Source: JANWYQ01 sp034432445 (GTDB taxonomy: Bacteria; Chloroflexota; Anaerolineae; JAAEKA01). Taken from it: DNA of 8,942 nt. Shown in pieces: positions 1 to 6,286 of this stretch. Under the pieces are notes generated by a model, which was not told where the DNA came from, made no database searches, and was given only the letters and a program-made list of their open reading frames with translations. The DNA is taken from assembly GCA_034432445.1 (NCBI GenBank), contig DAOUBX010000265.1, forward strand, positions 1 to 8,942, written 5' to 3'. The translations under genes and the position numbers were made by a program. Position 1 is the first letter of the stretch; each line of letters opens with the position of its first letter.

Positions 1-89
1 CTTGCGACCGGTTTACAGCTTGAGCCGGCTCTGCAGACGCCCTGGCCAGCGCAGCCTTAAGTGCCCGGCACCTAGGGCTGAATAGTTGC
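1..89. repeat. Left arm of long inverted repeat flanking the cluster
   Basis: Bases 1-89 are the reverse complement of 8735-8823 with a single mismatch (C25 opposite A8799), as found by pairing base by base. The arm contains the palindromic core AAGTGCCCGGCACCT (59-73), which recurs at the right end. The arm runs into the window edge, so its true outer boundary is not visible. No transposase or integrase lies between the two arms. It could be one copy of an interspersed palindromic (REP/MITE-like) element, or a repeat at which the contig ended. Confidence 0.9.
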
Positions 90-110
90 GAATGCACAAT
101 GATGAATGAT

Positions 111-128
111 GAGTCCGGAGCCGGACTC
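111..128. repeat. Short perfect palindrome upstream of acsC
   Basis: GAGTCCGG, a two-base centre, then CCGGACTC form a perfect 8-bp inverted repeat. It lies in the leader region about 75 bases ahead of the acsC start. There is no T-tract, so it is not an intrinsic terminator by sequence. Its role is unknown; it may be a folded leader element or an intergenic repeat. Confidence 0.6.
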
Positions 129-152
129 GGCGCCGGCAGCCGTGTTTCCACC

Positions 153-192
153 ACCAATCTACCAATTTCCCAGCTTACCAATCTACCGAAAG
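153..192. repeat. Octamer-periodic array ahead of acsC
   Basis: Read in steps of eight, the stretch is ACCAATCT, ACCAATTT, CCCAGCTT, ACCAATCT, ACCGAAAG, with ACCAATCTACC occurring exactly at 153-163 and 177-187. The same octamer family (ACCRATCT and its complement) reappears in the gap before the second cooC (7751-7865). The last unit merges into the acsC ribosome binding site AAAGGA (189-194). Confidence 0.6.
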
Positions 193-202
193 GAACGACC
201 CC

Positions 203-1573
203 ATGGCCCTTTCCGGTCTCGAAATCTACAAATTGCTCCCAGGTGGCCAGAAGCCGCCGCATCCTAAGGCCAACTGCAAGGAGTGCGGCTTTCCTACTTG
301 CCTGGCCTTCGCCATGAAGCTGGCCGCAAAGCAGGCCGAGCTGACCTCCTGCCCCTACGTCAGCGCCGAATCGGCGGCCAAGCTTTCGGACGCGGCCGCG
401 CCGCCTATTCGCCTCATCACCCTCAGCGCCAACGGCCATAAGCTGGAAGTGGGCAACGAGACGGTGCTCTTCCGCCACGAGAAGACCTTCTACCACAAGC
501 CAGGCCTGTTCGTGCAGGTCAACGACGGCGATGGGCTGGATGCTGTCATGCAGACCGTGAGGGAAGTCGACGCCTATCATGTGGACTACGTCGGCGTGCC
601 GCTGAGCATCGACGGCTTCGCCGTAGCGTACACGTCGGGTGACGCCGAGACTTACGGTGCAGCAGTGAAGGCCGTGTGTGACGCCAGCAAAAAGCTGCTG
701 ATCTTGATGGCCGAAGACCCGGCCGCGCTCAAAGCGGGCTTAGCCGCTGCGGCAGGTCGCACGCCGCTGGTCTATGCAGCCGACGCCGAGAACTGGCGGC
801 GGGTGGCGCTGGCGGCTAAGACAGCCAAAGCCCCACTGGCTGTGCGCGTGCCCGACGGAGACCTGGACAAGCTGGCCAACCTGACGCAAGAAATCGCCAA
901 GTTCGGCGTCGAGGACCTGGTGCTGGACCCCGGCGCGCGCGGCTTCGCCGACTCGCTGACGGTGTTGACTGCCATTCGTCGCTTGGCGTTGAAGGAGAAC
1001 TTCCGGCCGCTGGGCTATCCGATCATCACCTTCCCCGGCCAGGGCGGGGCCAGCCAACTGGACGAGGTGGTGCTGGCCGGCCAGCAGATCGCCAAGTACG
1101 CCGGCCTTGTGGTGCTGAGCCATTTCACCCCTGCCAGCGCCTACGCCCTGCTGGTGCTGCGCGAGAACATCTACACCGACCCGCAGAAGCCGATCCAGGT
1201 GGAGCCGGGCGTGTATGCCATCAACAGCCCCAACGCCGACAGTCCCTTGATGGTCACCACCAACTTCAGCATCACCTACTTCAGCGTGGCCAACGAGCTG
1301 GAGAGCAGCGGCCTGCCTGGCTGGCTCCTGGTGGCCGACGCCGAAGGCATGAGCGTGCTGACGGCCTGGGCGGCCGGCAAGTTCGACGCCGAGCGCATCG
1401 CCAAGGCCGTCAAGGAGTCAGGCGCGGCCGGCAAGATCAGCCACCAGAGCCTCATCATCCCCGGCCACACGGCCGTGCTGATGGGCGAGCTGGAGGAAGA
1501 GCTGCCCGGCTGGGTCATCAAGGTCGGCCCGCGCGAGGCGGTGGATCTGCCGGCCTTTTTGAAGGCGGCATAA
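203..1573 (+). CDS. acsC: Corrinoid iron-sulfur protein large (gamma) subunit AcsC
   Basis: 456 residues, close to the usual length of about 445 for AcsC. This subunit with AcsD forms the corrinoid iron-sulfur protein, a cytoplasmic carrier that takes methyl from methyl-THF and delivers it to acetyl-CoA synthase. The N-terminal domain shows the [4Fe-4S] ligands C25, C28, C33 and C50 in the context NCKECGFPTCLAFAMK, which is diagnostic. The middle is a TIM-barrel region with the conserved HEKTFYHKPG segment. The C-terminal cobamide-binding region includes TTNFSITYFSVANELE and GMSVLTAWAAGKF, strongly like known AcsC. The ATG at 203 has AAAGGA at 189-194, eight bases upstream. It is the first gene in the row, with the GNAT 14 bases downstream. 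The partner acsD is not in the window. Family assignment is very secure; co-transcription with neighbours is inferred. Confidence 0.94.
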   Translation: MALSGLEIYKLLPGGQKPPHPKANCKECGFPTCLAFAMKLAAKQAELTSCPYVSAESAAKLSDAAAPPIRLITLSANGHKLEVGNETVLFRHEKTFYHKPGLFVQVNDGDGLDAVMQTVREVDAYHVDYVGVPLSIDGFAVAYTSGDAETYGAAVKAVCDASKKLLILMAEDPAALKAGLAAAAGRTPLVYAADAENWRRVALAAKTAKAPLAVRVPDGDLDKLANLTQEIAKFGVEDLVLDPGARGFADSLTVLTAIRRLALKENFRPLGYPIITFPGQGGASQLDEVVLAGQQIAKYAGLVVLSHFTPASAYALLVLRENIYTDPQKPIQVEPGVYAINSPNADSPLMVTTNFSITYFSVANELESSGLPGWLLVADAEGMSVLTAWAAGKFDAERIAKAVKESGAAGKISHQSLIIPGHTAVLMGELEEELPGWVIKVGPREAVDLPAFLKAA

Positions 1574-1587
1574 AACGGAGGTAAGCC

Positions 1588-2187
1588 ATGACCGCTGTCG
1601 CAGTGGCCGACAAACCGAGCGTGATGGTCGATCAGTTAGCTAACTACCGACGCGTCGCCACCTTGCCTGACGGAACTCGTGTTTTGTTGCGGCCTATGCT
1701 GCCCACGGATCGCCCGCAGGTGCTCGAGCTGTTCTCGCAAGTGCCGAGGGAAGACCTGCGGTTTTTGCGCCAAACGGTGACCGACACGGCGGTCGTCGAT
1801 CGATGGTTTGAGCAGTATGACCTGCGGCGAGTGTTTCCGTTGCTGGCGTTGGTAAACAACCGCGCGGTAGGCGACTCGACATTGCACATCGGCGAGGGGC
1901 CCTATCGTCACCTGGCCTGGCTGCGCATCTACGTGGCGCCGGAGTTCCGCGAGCGAGGCGTGGCCCGGTTGATGGTGGAAAGCCTGACCGACATCGCGCG
2001 CAAGATGGGCTTGCAGCAGATCCTGGCCGAAGTTACCAGCAACCGTGTCAAGGTGATCAAGCTGTTCGAGGCGCTGGGCTTTTCGCGCATGTTCCGCTAT
2101 CCCGACCACTTCATGACCACCGACGGCGAGGTGTTTGACGTGGATGTGTTGATCCTGCCGCTGGTGCGCAAAGTCGAGTACTACTAA
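1588..2187 (+). CDS. GNAT-family N-acetyltransferase, Pat-like
   Basis: 199 residues with a GNAT fold: an N-terminal strand with VLLRPMLPTDRPQV (about 32-45), then RIYVAPEFRERGVARLMV (113-130) holding the acetyl-CoA pyrophosphate loop R121-E-R-G-V-A126, and NRVKVIKLFEALGF (152-165) matching the family's C-terminal helix-strand. The N-terminal stretch resembles the catalytic domain of protein lysine acetyltransferases such as PatZ/Pat, which tune acetyl-CoA synthetase in other bacteria; the substrate here is not visible. A good Shine-Dalgarno GGAGGT (1577-1582) stands five bases before the ATG, and the gene follows acsC by only 14 bases, so it is almost surely co-transcribed. By eye, its 5' half uses more T- and A-ending codons than its neighbours, perhaps indicating later recruitment. 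It could also acetylate a small molecule. Confidence 0.85.
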   Translation: MTAVAVADKPSVMVDQLANYRRVATLPDGTRVLLRPMLPTDRPQVLELFSQVPREDLRFLRQTVTDTAVVDRWFEQYDLRRVFPLLALVNNRAVGDSTLHIGEGPYRHLAWLRIYVAPEFRERGVARLMVESLTDIARKMGLQQILAEVTSNRVKVIKLFEALGFSRMFRYPDHFMTTDGEVFDVDVLILPLVRKVEYY

Positions 2188-2191
2188 GCCA

Positions 2192-2264
2192 CAGGCCGCG
2201 AATTGCACGAATTTCGCGAAGGCGGATGACCGGAATTCGTCCAATTCGTGAAATTCGCAGCCTG
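2192..2264. repeat. Inverted repeat just after the GNAT stop
   Basis: Bases 2192-2213 and 2243-2264 are 22-base arms matching at 20 positions, with a 29-base centre. The arms share the words GCGAATT and CACGAATT. The structure begins five bases after the GNAT stop codon and has no T-run after it. It may stabilise an mRNA 3' end or attenuate read-through into acsV; equally it may be a dispersed intergenic repeat. Confidence 0.7.
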
Positions 2265-2272
2265 CCTTGGAT

Positions 2273-2290
2273 TGGCTAAGTCCTTAGCCA
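2273..2290. repeat. Perfect 8-bp hairpin in the GNAT-acsV gap
   Basis: TGGCTAAG, two bases, CTTAGCCA: a perfect short inverted repeat directly following the larger one at 2192-2264. A third, imperfect inverted repeat follows at 2297-2333 (GTAG...CTAC outer arms, TGCGTTTT against AAAAGCGCA with one bulge). The whole 160-base gap is therefore foldable in three successive hairpins before the acsV ribosome site. No clear promoter was recognised. Confidence 0.5.
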
Positions 2291-2347
2291 GATCGTGTAG
2301 CTCCTGCGTTTTTGCAAAAGCGCAAGGCTCTACGAGGGCGTGTATCG

Positions 2348-4405
2348 ATGCCGAAAGTTCAGTTTGCCCCGGCTGGCCGTGAGATCGAGGCCGCCGAGGG
2401 CTGGACAATCCTAGAGGCCGCGCGGGCCTGCGGGGTTGAGATCAACATCCCCTGCGGCGGGCAGGGCCGCTGCGGCCGCTGCGCGGTCATCGTCCAGGAC
2501 GGCGATGGCCACGTGCGACGGCGCTCGACGATGCGCTTGTCCGCGGCCGACATCGCGGCGGGCTACGCGCTGGCCTGCCAGTCGGTGGTGCTGGGCGACC
2601 TGGCCGTCACGGTGCCGCCGCAGGAGGAGATCGCCCGCCACCTGGTCACCGAGAAGACCGCCGTCGCCATTCAACCGCCGCCTGGCTACGACGTAGTCGA
2701 TCAGTCGCTGCAGGCGCTCTTCCTGACCCTGGACCCGCCCGACCTGGGTGACCAAACCGACGATTGGTCGCGGGTGCAGGCTGCGCTGCGCCGTGATCAT
2801 GGCCTTGAGGGCCTGACTACCGACCTGTCGTTGCTGCGTGAGCTGGGCCGAACCCTGCGCGCGGCCGACTGGGAGGTAACTGCGATCGTCGAGACCGACG
2901 CCTGGGACCGGCCGAATGGCCCACCGCGGTTGATCGACCTGCTGCCGGGCCGCCAGACCGACGCGCTCTACGCCCTGGCCATCGACATCGGCACCACGAC
3001 TGTCAGCCTGTACCTGGTGGACCTGCTGACCGGCCAGGTCGTGGCGCGCTCGGCCGACTACAACGCGCAGATCACTCGCGGCGAGGACGTGATCAGCCGC
3101 ATTATCTACGCCTCACAGAAGCCAAGAGCCGCCCGCAACGGCCAGGGCGACGACAGCCAGCCGGCCGGCGTTCTGCCCAATCTGGCCGAAATGCAGCAGC
3201 TGGTGGTTGGCACCATCAACAAGCTGATCGAACACGTCTGCCGCCGCGCCGGCATCGAGCCGCAGCAGATCTACAAGGCGGTGGTAGCTGGCAACCCGAC
3301 CATGATGCACCTCTTCCTGGGCATCCCGCCGGAGCAGATCCGTCTGGCGCCCTACATCCCGGCCGTCAACCACACGCCTAGCCTGCCCGGCGGCGCGGCC
3401 AGCCTGGGCTTAGAGATCAACCCGCGCGCCACGGTGGACTGCTTGCCCGGCGTGGCCAGCTACGTGGGCGCGGACATCACGGCCGGCGTGCTGAGCAGCG
3501 AGCTGTACCAGAGCGAGGCGCTGCGCCTGTTCATCGACGTGGGCACCAACGGCGAGATGGTGCTGGGCAACGCCGACTGGCTGATCTGCTGCGCCTGCTC
3601 GGCCGGTCCGGCCTTCGAGGGCGCAGGCGTGCAGCACGGCATGCGCGCCACGGCCGGCGCCATCGAGGAGGTGTGGATCAACGCCCAGACCCACGAGCCC
3701 ACCTATCGCACCATCGGCAATTTGCCGCCCAAGGGCATCTGCGGCTCTGGCTTGATCTCGCTGCTGGCGGAGATGTTCGTGGCGGGCGTGGTGGACAAGA
3801 GCGGCAATCTGGTGCGACAAGACTGGGCCGGTCTCGAAGGTCAAGACTGGGCCGGTCTCGAAGACCGGCCCAGTCTGAGGCCACGCGTTCGCGAAGGCGA
3901 GCACGGCGCGGAGTACGTGGTGGCCTGGGCCGAGGAGACGGCGACCGGCCAGGACATCGTGATCACCAAGGTGGATATCGACAACCTGCTCAGGACCAAG
4001 GCCGCGATCTACGCCGGCTTCAGCAGCCTGGCCGAGGCCGTCGGCGTGGAGCTGGCCATGGTCGACGAGTTGCTGATCGGCGGCTCCTTTGGCCAGCACA
4101 TCAACGTGGAAAAGGCCGTGGAGATCGGCCTACTGCCCGATCTGGCCACCGAGACAGACGACGACGGCGCCAACCGCTGGGCCCGCTTCCGCTACCTGGG
4201 CAACACCTCGCTACGCGGCGCCTATTTTGCCCTGCTCAGCCGCGACCTGCGCCGCGAAGTGCGCGACATCGCCGGCAAGATGACCTACCTCGAGCTGTCG
4301 GCCGACAACCGCTTCTACGAGCAGTTTACGTCAGCGCTGTTCTTGCCGCACACGGATATCACGTTGTTTCCGTCGGTGGCGGCGCTTCTGGAGACTGAGG
4401 CGTGA
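2348..4405 (+). CDS. acsV: Reductive activator of corrinoid protein (RACo/AcsV), ferredoxin-ASKHA ATPase
   Basis: 685 residues from the ATG at 2348, somewhat longer than the usual 600-650. RACo enzymes couple ATP hydrolysis to reduction of inactive Co(II) corrinoid to Co(I). The N-terminal plant-type [2Fe-2S] domain has ligands C36, C42, C45 and C77 (PCGGQGRCGRC). After a linker comes an ASKHA ATPase fold (DUF4445 type): phosphate loop IDIGTTTV from I212, AGNPTMMHLFLG, a second phosphate loop DVGTNGE from D397, GSFGQHINVEKA and LGNTSLRGAYF. The ATG has GAGGG at 2334-2338 and starts exactly where the ferredoxin domain begins; an in-frame TTG at 2312 would add 12 residues of no recognisable conservation. 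Residues 491-510 are encoded by an inserted repeat (see 3818-3876) lying between ordinary RACo segments. The reading frame is intact. It lies 65 bases before the first cooC. Confidence 0.93.
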   Translation: MPKVQFAPAGREIEAAEGWTILEAARACGVEINIPCGGQGRCGRCAVIVQDGDGHVRRRSTMRLSAADIAAGYALACQSVVLGDLAVTVPPQEEIARHLVTEKTAVAIQPPPGYDVVDQSLQALFLTLDPPDLGDQTDDWSRVQAALRRDHGLEGLTTDLSLLRELGRTLRAADWEVTAIVETDAWDRPNGPPRLIDLLPGRQTDALYALAIDIGTTTVSLYLVDLLTGQVVARSADYNAQITRGEDVISRIIYASQKPRAARNGQGDDSQPAGVLPNLAEMQQLVVGTINKLIEHVCRRAGIEPQQIYKAVVAGNPTMMHLFLGIPPEQIRLAPYIPAVNHTPSLPGGAASLGLEINPRATVDCLPGVASYVGADITAGVLSSELYQSEALRLFIDVGTNGEMVLGNADWLICCACSAGPAFEGAGVQHGMRATAGAIEEVWINAQTHEPTYRTIGNLPPKGICGSGLISLLAEMFVAGVVDKSGNLVRQDWAGLEGQDWAGLEDRPSLRPRVREGEHGAEYVVAWAEETATGQDIVITKVDIDNLLRTKAAIYAGFSSLAEAVGVELAMVDELLIGGSFGQHINVEKAVEIGLLPDLATETDDDGANRWARFRYLGNTSLRGAYFALLSRDLRREVRDIAGKMTYLELSADNRFYEQFTSALFLPHTDITLFPSVAALLETEA
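3818..3876. repeat. In-frame palindromic repeat inside acsV
   Basis: CAAGACTGGGCCGGTCTC followed by GAAG occurs twice at a 24-base period (3818-3839 and 3842-3863). From the second copy, AGACTGGGCCGGTCT (3844-3858), three bases CGA, and AGACCGGCCCAGTCT (3862-3876) form a perfect 15-bp stem. The element is read without frameshift or stop as two QDWAGLE repeats (residues 491-497 and 499-505) followed by DRPSL. The flanking protein (GNLVR before, REGEHGAEYVVAWAEETATG after) reads as ordinary RACo sequence, so the element looks inserted at a variable surface loop. Confidence 0.9.
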
Positions 4406-4449
4406 AACGCGAACCGTGAACATTCGCTCATCACGCATCGCGCTTCACG
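4401..4449. repeat. Inverted repeat spanning the acsV stop codon
   Basis: CGTGAAACGCGA (4401-4412) pairs with TCGCGCTTCACG (4438-4449) at 11 of 12 positions, with a 25-base loop. The left arm contains the acsV stop codon TGA (4403-4405) and the right arm ends ten bases before the AGGAG of the next gene. It could set the relative translation or mRNA stability of the two genes. Confidence 0.6.
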
Positions 4450-4470
4450 AAACACGACAGGAGAAATCCC

Positions 4471-5253
4471 TTGACCACAACCATCGCACTTGCCGGCAAA
4501 GGCGGCACGGGCAAGACGACCGTGGCGGCCCTGCTGGTGGACATTCTCGTCAAACGGGGCGCGTATCCGATCCTGGCCATCGACGCCGACCCCAGCAGCA
4601 ACCTGAATCTGGCCCTGGGCGTGCCGCTCACCAAGACGGTGGGCGACATCCGCGAGGACCTGTTGGACGAAGTGCAGCGCACGCAGATGGGCTTGGGCGT
4701 GTCGCAGCGCGAAATGCTGGATGTGCGCATCCGCATGGCCGTGGAGGAGGGCGACGACTTCGACCTGATCGCCATGGGCCGGCCGGAGGGCCCCGGCTGC
4801 TACTGCCCCGTCAACCACACCTTGCGCCAGGTGGTGGACGTGATGAGCGAGAGCTACGCTTACGTCGTGATGGACAACGAGGCCGGCATGGAGCACCTCA
4901 GCCGGCGCACCACGCGCGACGTGGACTGGCTGCTGCTGACCAGCGACCCCACCATCCGCGGGGTGACGGCCGTGGGCCACATGATCAAGCTGGCCGACGA
5001 CCTGGGCATTGCCGTCAAGCGCAAGGGCATCGTGCTCAATCGCGTGCCAGCCCCCCAAAACGGCGGCAGCGCCATCCCGCCGGCCGTGCAGGCCATGCTG
5101 GACAGCTACGACGCGCCGCTGGTGGGCGTCATCCCGGCCGATCCGCTGGTCAACCAGTATGACGCCGAGGGCCTGCCGCTGGCCCATCTGCCGCCCGACA
5201 GCCCTGCGCGGCGGGCCGTGGCGGCGCTGGCCGACCGGATTCTGTTTGGGTAG
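4471..5253 (+). CDS. cooC: CooC/AcsF-type nickel-insertion ATPase, first copy
   Basis: 260 residues, the normal size for CooC-type SIMIBI/MinD-fold ATPases, which form nucleotide-dependent dimers and help load nickel into CODH (CooC) or acetyl-CoA synthase (AcsF). Seen: deviant Walker A GKGGTGKTT (9-17) with signature lysine K10, AIDADPSSNLNLALG (36-50), the metal-binding C110-Y-C112 in GRPEGPGCYCPVN, and Walker B-like VVMDNEAGMEHLSRR (132-146). The start is a TTG at 4471, supported by AGGAG at 4459-4463 seven bases upstream and by the fold beginning immediately (TTTIALAGKGG). acsE follows after 16 bases. Its place beside acsV, and differences from the second copy, make an AcsF-like role for acetyl-CoA synthase maturation attractive, but which target it serves cannot be decided from sequence alone. 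Confidence 0.88.
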   Translation: MTTTIALAGKGGTGKTTVAALLVDILVKRGAYPILAIDADPSSNLNLALGVPLTKTVGDIREDLLDEVQRTQMGLGVSQREMLDVRIRMAVEEGDDFDLIAMGRPEGPGCYCPVNHTLRQVVDVMSESYAYVVMDNEAGMEHLSRRTTRDVDWLLLTSDPTIRGVTAVGHMIKLADDLGIAVKRKGIVLNRVPAPQNGGSAIPPAVQAMLDSYDAPLVGVIPADPLVNQYDAEGLPLAHLPPDSPARRAVAALADRILFG

Positions 5254-5269
5254 TTGAAAAGGAGAACCC

Positions 5270-6196
5270 ATGTCCATCCAAATCATCGGCGAGAACATTC
5301 ACATCATCTCGCCCAAGGTCAAAGAAGCCCTTGCCAATCGTGACGCTGCGTTTTTCCAGGAGTCGGCGCGCCAGCAGGTGCAGCACGGCGCGGCGGCGCT
5401 GGACCTGAACATCGGCCCGCAGAAGAAGCTGGGCCACGAGATCCTGCCCTGGCTGGTGGAGACCGTCCAATCGGTCGTGGACGTGCCGCTGAGCCTGGAC
5501 ACCACCAACCTCAACGCCATCGAGGCCGCGCTGGAGGTGGCCCGCGTGCCATGCATCATCAACTCCACCTCGGCCGAGGAGGAGCGGCTGGCCAACGTGC
5601 CGCCCGTGGCCAAGAAGTTCGGCGCCAAGCTGATCGCCCTCACCATGGGCAGCGGCGGCATCCCGGTCGGCGCGGACGAGCGGGTCAACATTGCGCTGGA
5701 GCACCTGATCCCGCGCGCGGTGGAGCTGGACATCCCCATGAGCGACCTGCTGATCGACCCGCTGGTGCTGACGGTCAGCGGCTGCCAGCAGTATTGTCCG
5801 GAGCTGATCGAGGCCGTGCGCATGCTCAAGTTCGCCGGCGATCCGCCGCCTATGGTCAACGTCGGCCTGAGCAACGTCAGCAACCAGGTGCCCGGCCCTA
5901 TGCGACCGCTGATCAACAACACCTACCTGGTGATGCTGATGGCCGCCGGCGTGGACTACGTCATCGCCAACCCGCTGGACAAGCAGCTCTGGGAGTTCAT
6001 CCACATCGTCGAGAACCGCGACGACAGCACCGGCAAGGGCCGCCTGCTGCTGACCCTGTACGACAAGACCCTGGCCGGCGAGAAGCTGGAGGCCGACGAC
6101 GTCGACTGGAACGACCCCGAGCAGGTGGCCATCTTCAAGACCGCCCAGGTGCTGTACAACGATGTGATCTATACGGACTCGTATTTGGAGATCTAA
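5270..6196 (+). CDS. acsE: Methyltetrahydrofolate:corrinoid/iron-sulfur protein methyltransferase AcsE
   Basis: 308 residues forming a DHPS-like pterin-binding TIM barrel. The enzyme moves the N5-methyl of methyl-THF to Co(I) of the corrinoid iron-sulfur protein. Matching the Moorella enzyme as I remember it, the pterin-contact residues are present: D77 in SLDTTN, N98 in CIINSTSAEEE, D163 in LIDPLVL, and the catalytic-type asparagine N202 in GLSNVSNQ. It is about 45 residues longer than the Moorella protein (about 262). The extra length lies near residues 243-285, between DKQLWEF and FKTAQVLYNDVIYTDSYLEI, where the shorter enzyme passes straight on. AAAAGGAG (5257-5264) precedes the ATG. The gene is 16 bases from the upstream cooC and 90 from metVF, fitting one operon in which MetVF supplies and AcsC receives the methyl group. 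Confidence 0.92.
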   Translation: MSIQIIGENIHIISPKVKEALANRDAAFFQESARQQVQHGAAALDLNIGPQKKLGHEILPWLVETVQSVVDVPLSLDTTNLNAIEAALEVARVPCIINSTSAEEERLANVPPVAKKFGAKLIALTMGSGGIPVGADERVNIALEHLIPRAVELDIPMSDLLIDPLVLTVSGCQQYCPELIEAVRMLKFAGDPPPMVNVGLSNVSNQVPGPMRPLINNTYLVMLMAAGVDYVIANPLDKQLWEFIHIVENRDDSTGKGRLLLTLYDKTLAGEKLEADDVDWNDPEQVAIFKTAQVLYNDVIYTDSYLEI

Positions 6197-6197
6197 G

Positions 6198-6266
6198 AAG
6201 TTGCAGGTGGCAAGTTGCAGGTGATAAGTGTCCGACCTCGGACCTGCAACCTGCACCGCGCAACTT
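6198..6266. repeat. Direct and inverted repeats between acsE and metVF
   Basis: AAGTTGCAGGTG occurs twice in tandem (6198-6209 and 6212-6223, period 14). GTTGCAGGT (6214-6222) pairs with ACCTGCAAC (6242-6250), enclosing a second small hairpin GTCCGA-CC-TCGGAC (6230-6243). The array starts one base after the acsE stop codon and ends shortly before the metVF Shine-Dalgarno. There is no T-tract. Confidence 0.65.
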
Positions 6267-6275
6267 TTCGCCCTC

Positions 6276-6281
6276 AGGAGG
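6276..6281 (+). promoter_or_regulatory. Shine-Dalgarno that fixes the metVF start
   Basis: AGGAGG stands five bases before the ATG at 6287. An open frame continues upstream to 6215, but that stretch is the repeat-filled gap, has no comparable ribosome site, and encodes nothing like the family's N-terminus. The 6287 start is therefore preferred. Confidence 0.85.
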
Positions 6282-6286
6282 CAACC

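Noticed and set aside
86..114. Possible promoter (TTGCGA ... ATGAGT) upstream of acsC
   Set aside because: The -35 and -10 matches are poor, and TTGCGA partly belongs to the inverted repeat, so it cannot be supported.
99..317. 72-residue open frame ahead of and into acsC
   Set aside because: It overlaps acsC in another frame, has no ribosome site, and its sequence looks like the octamer array plus shifted acsC codons.
3673..4398. 241-residue plus-strand frame within acsV
   Set aside because: Arg/Gly-rich shadow of acsV in another frame with no family resemblance.
5150..6256. Long minus-strand open frame opposite acsE
   Set aside because: It is one of several long antisense frames (also 4315-5298 and 6575-7678) with His/Gln/Ala/Gly/Val-biased composition typical of shadows in GC-rich DNA. 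The plus strand encodes clearly conserved proteins there.
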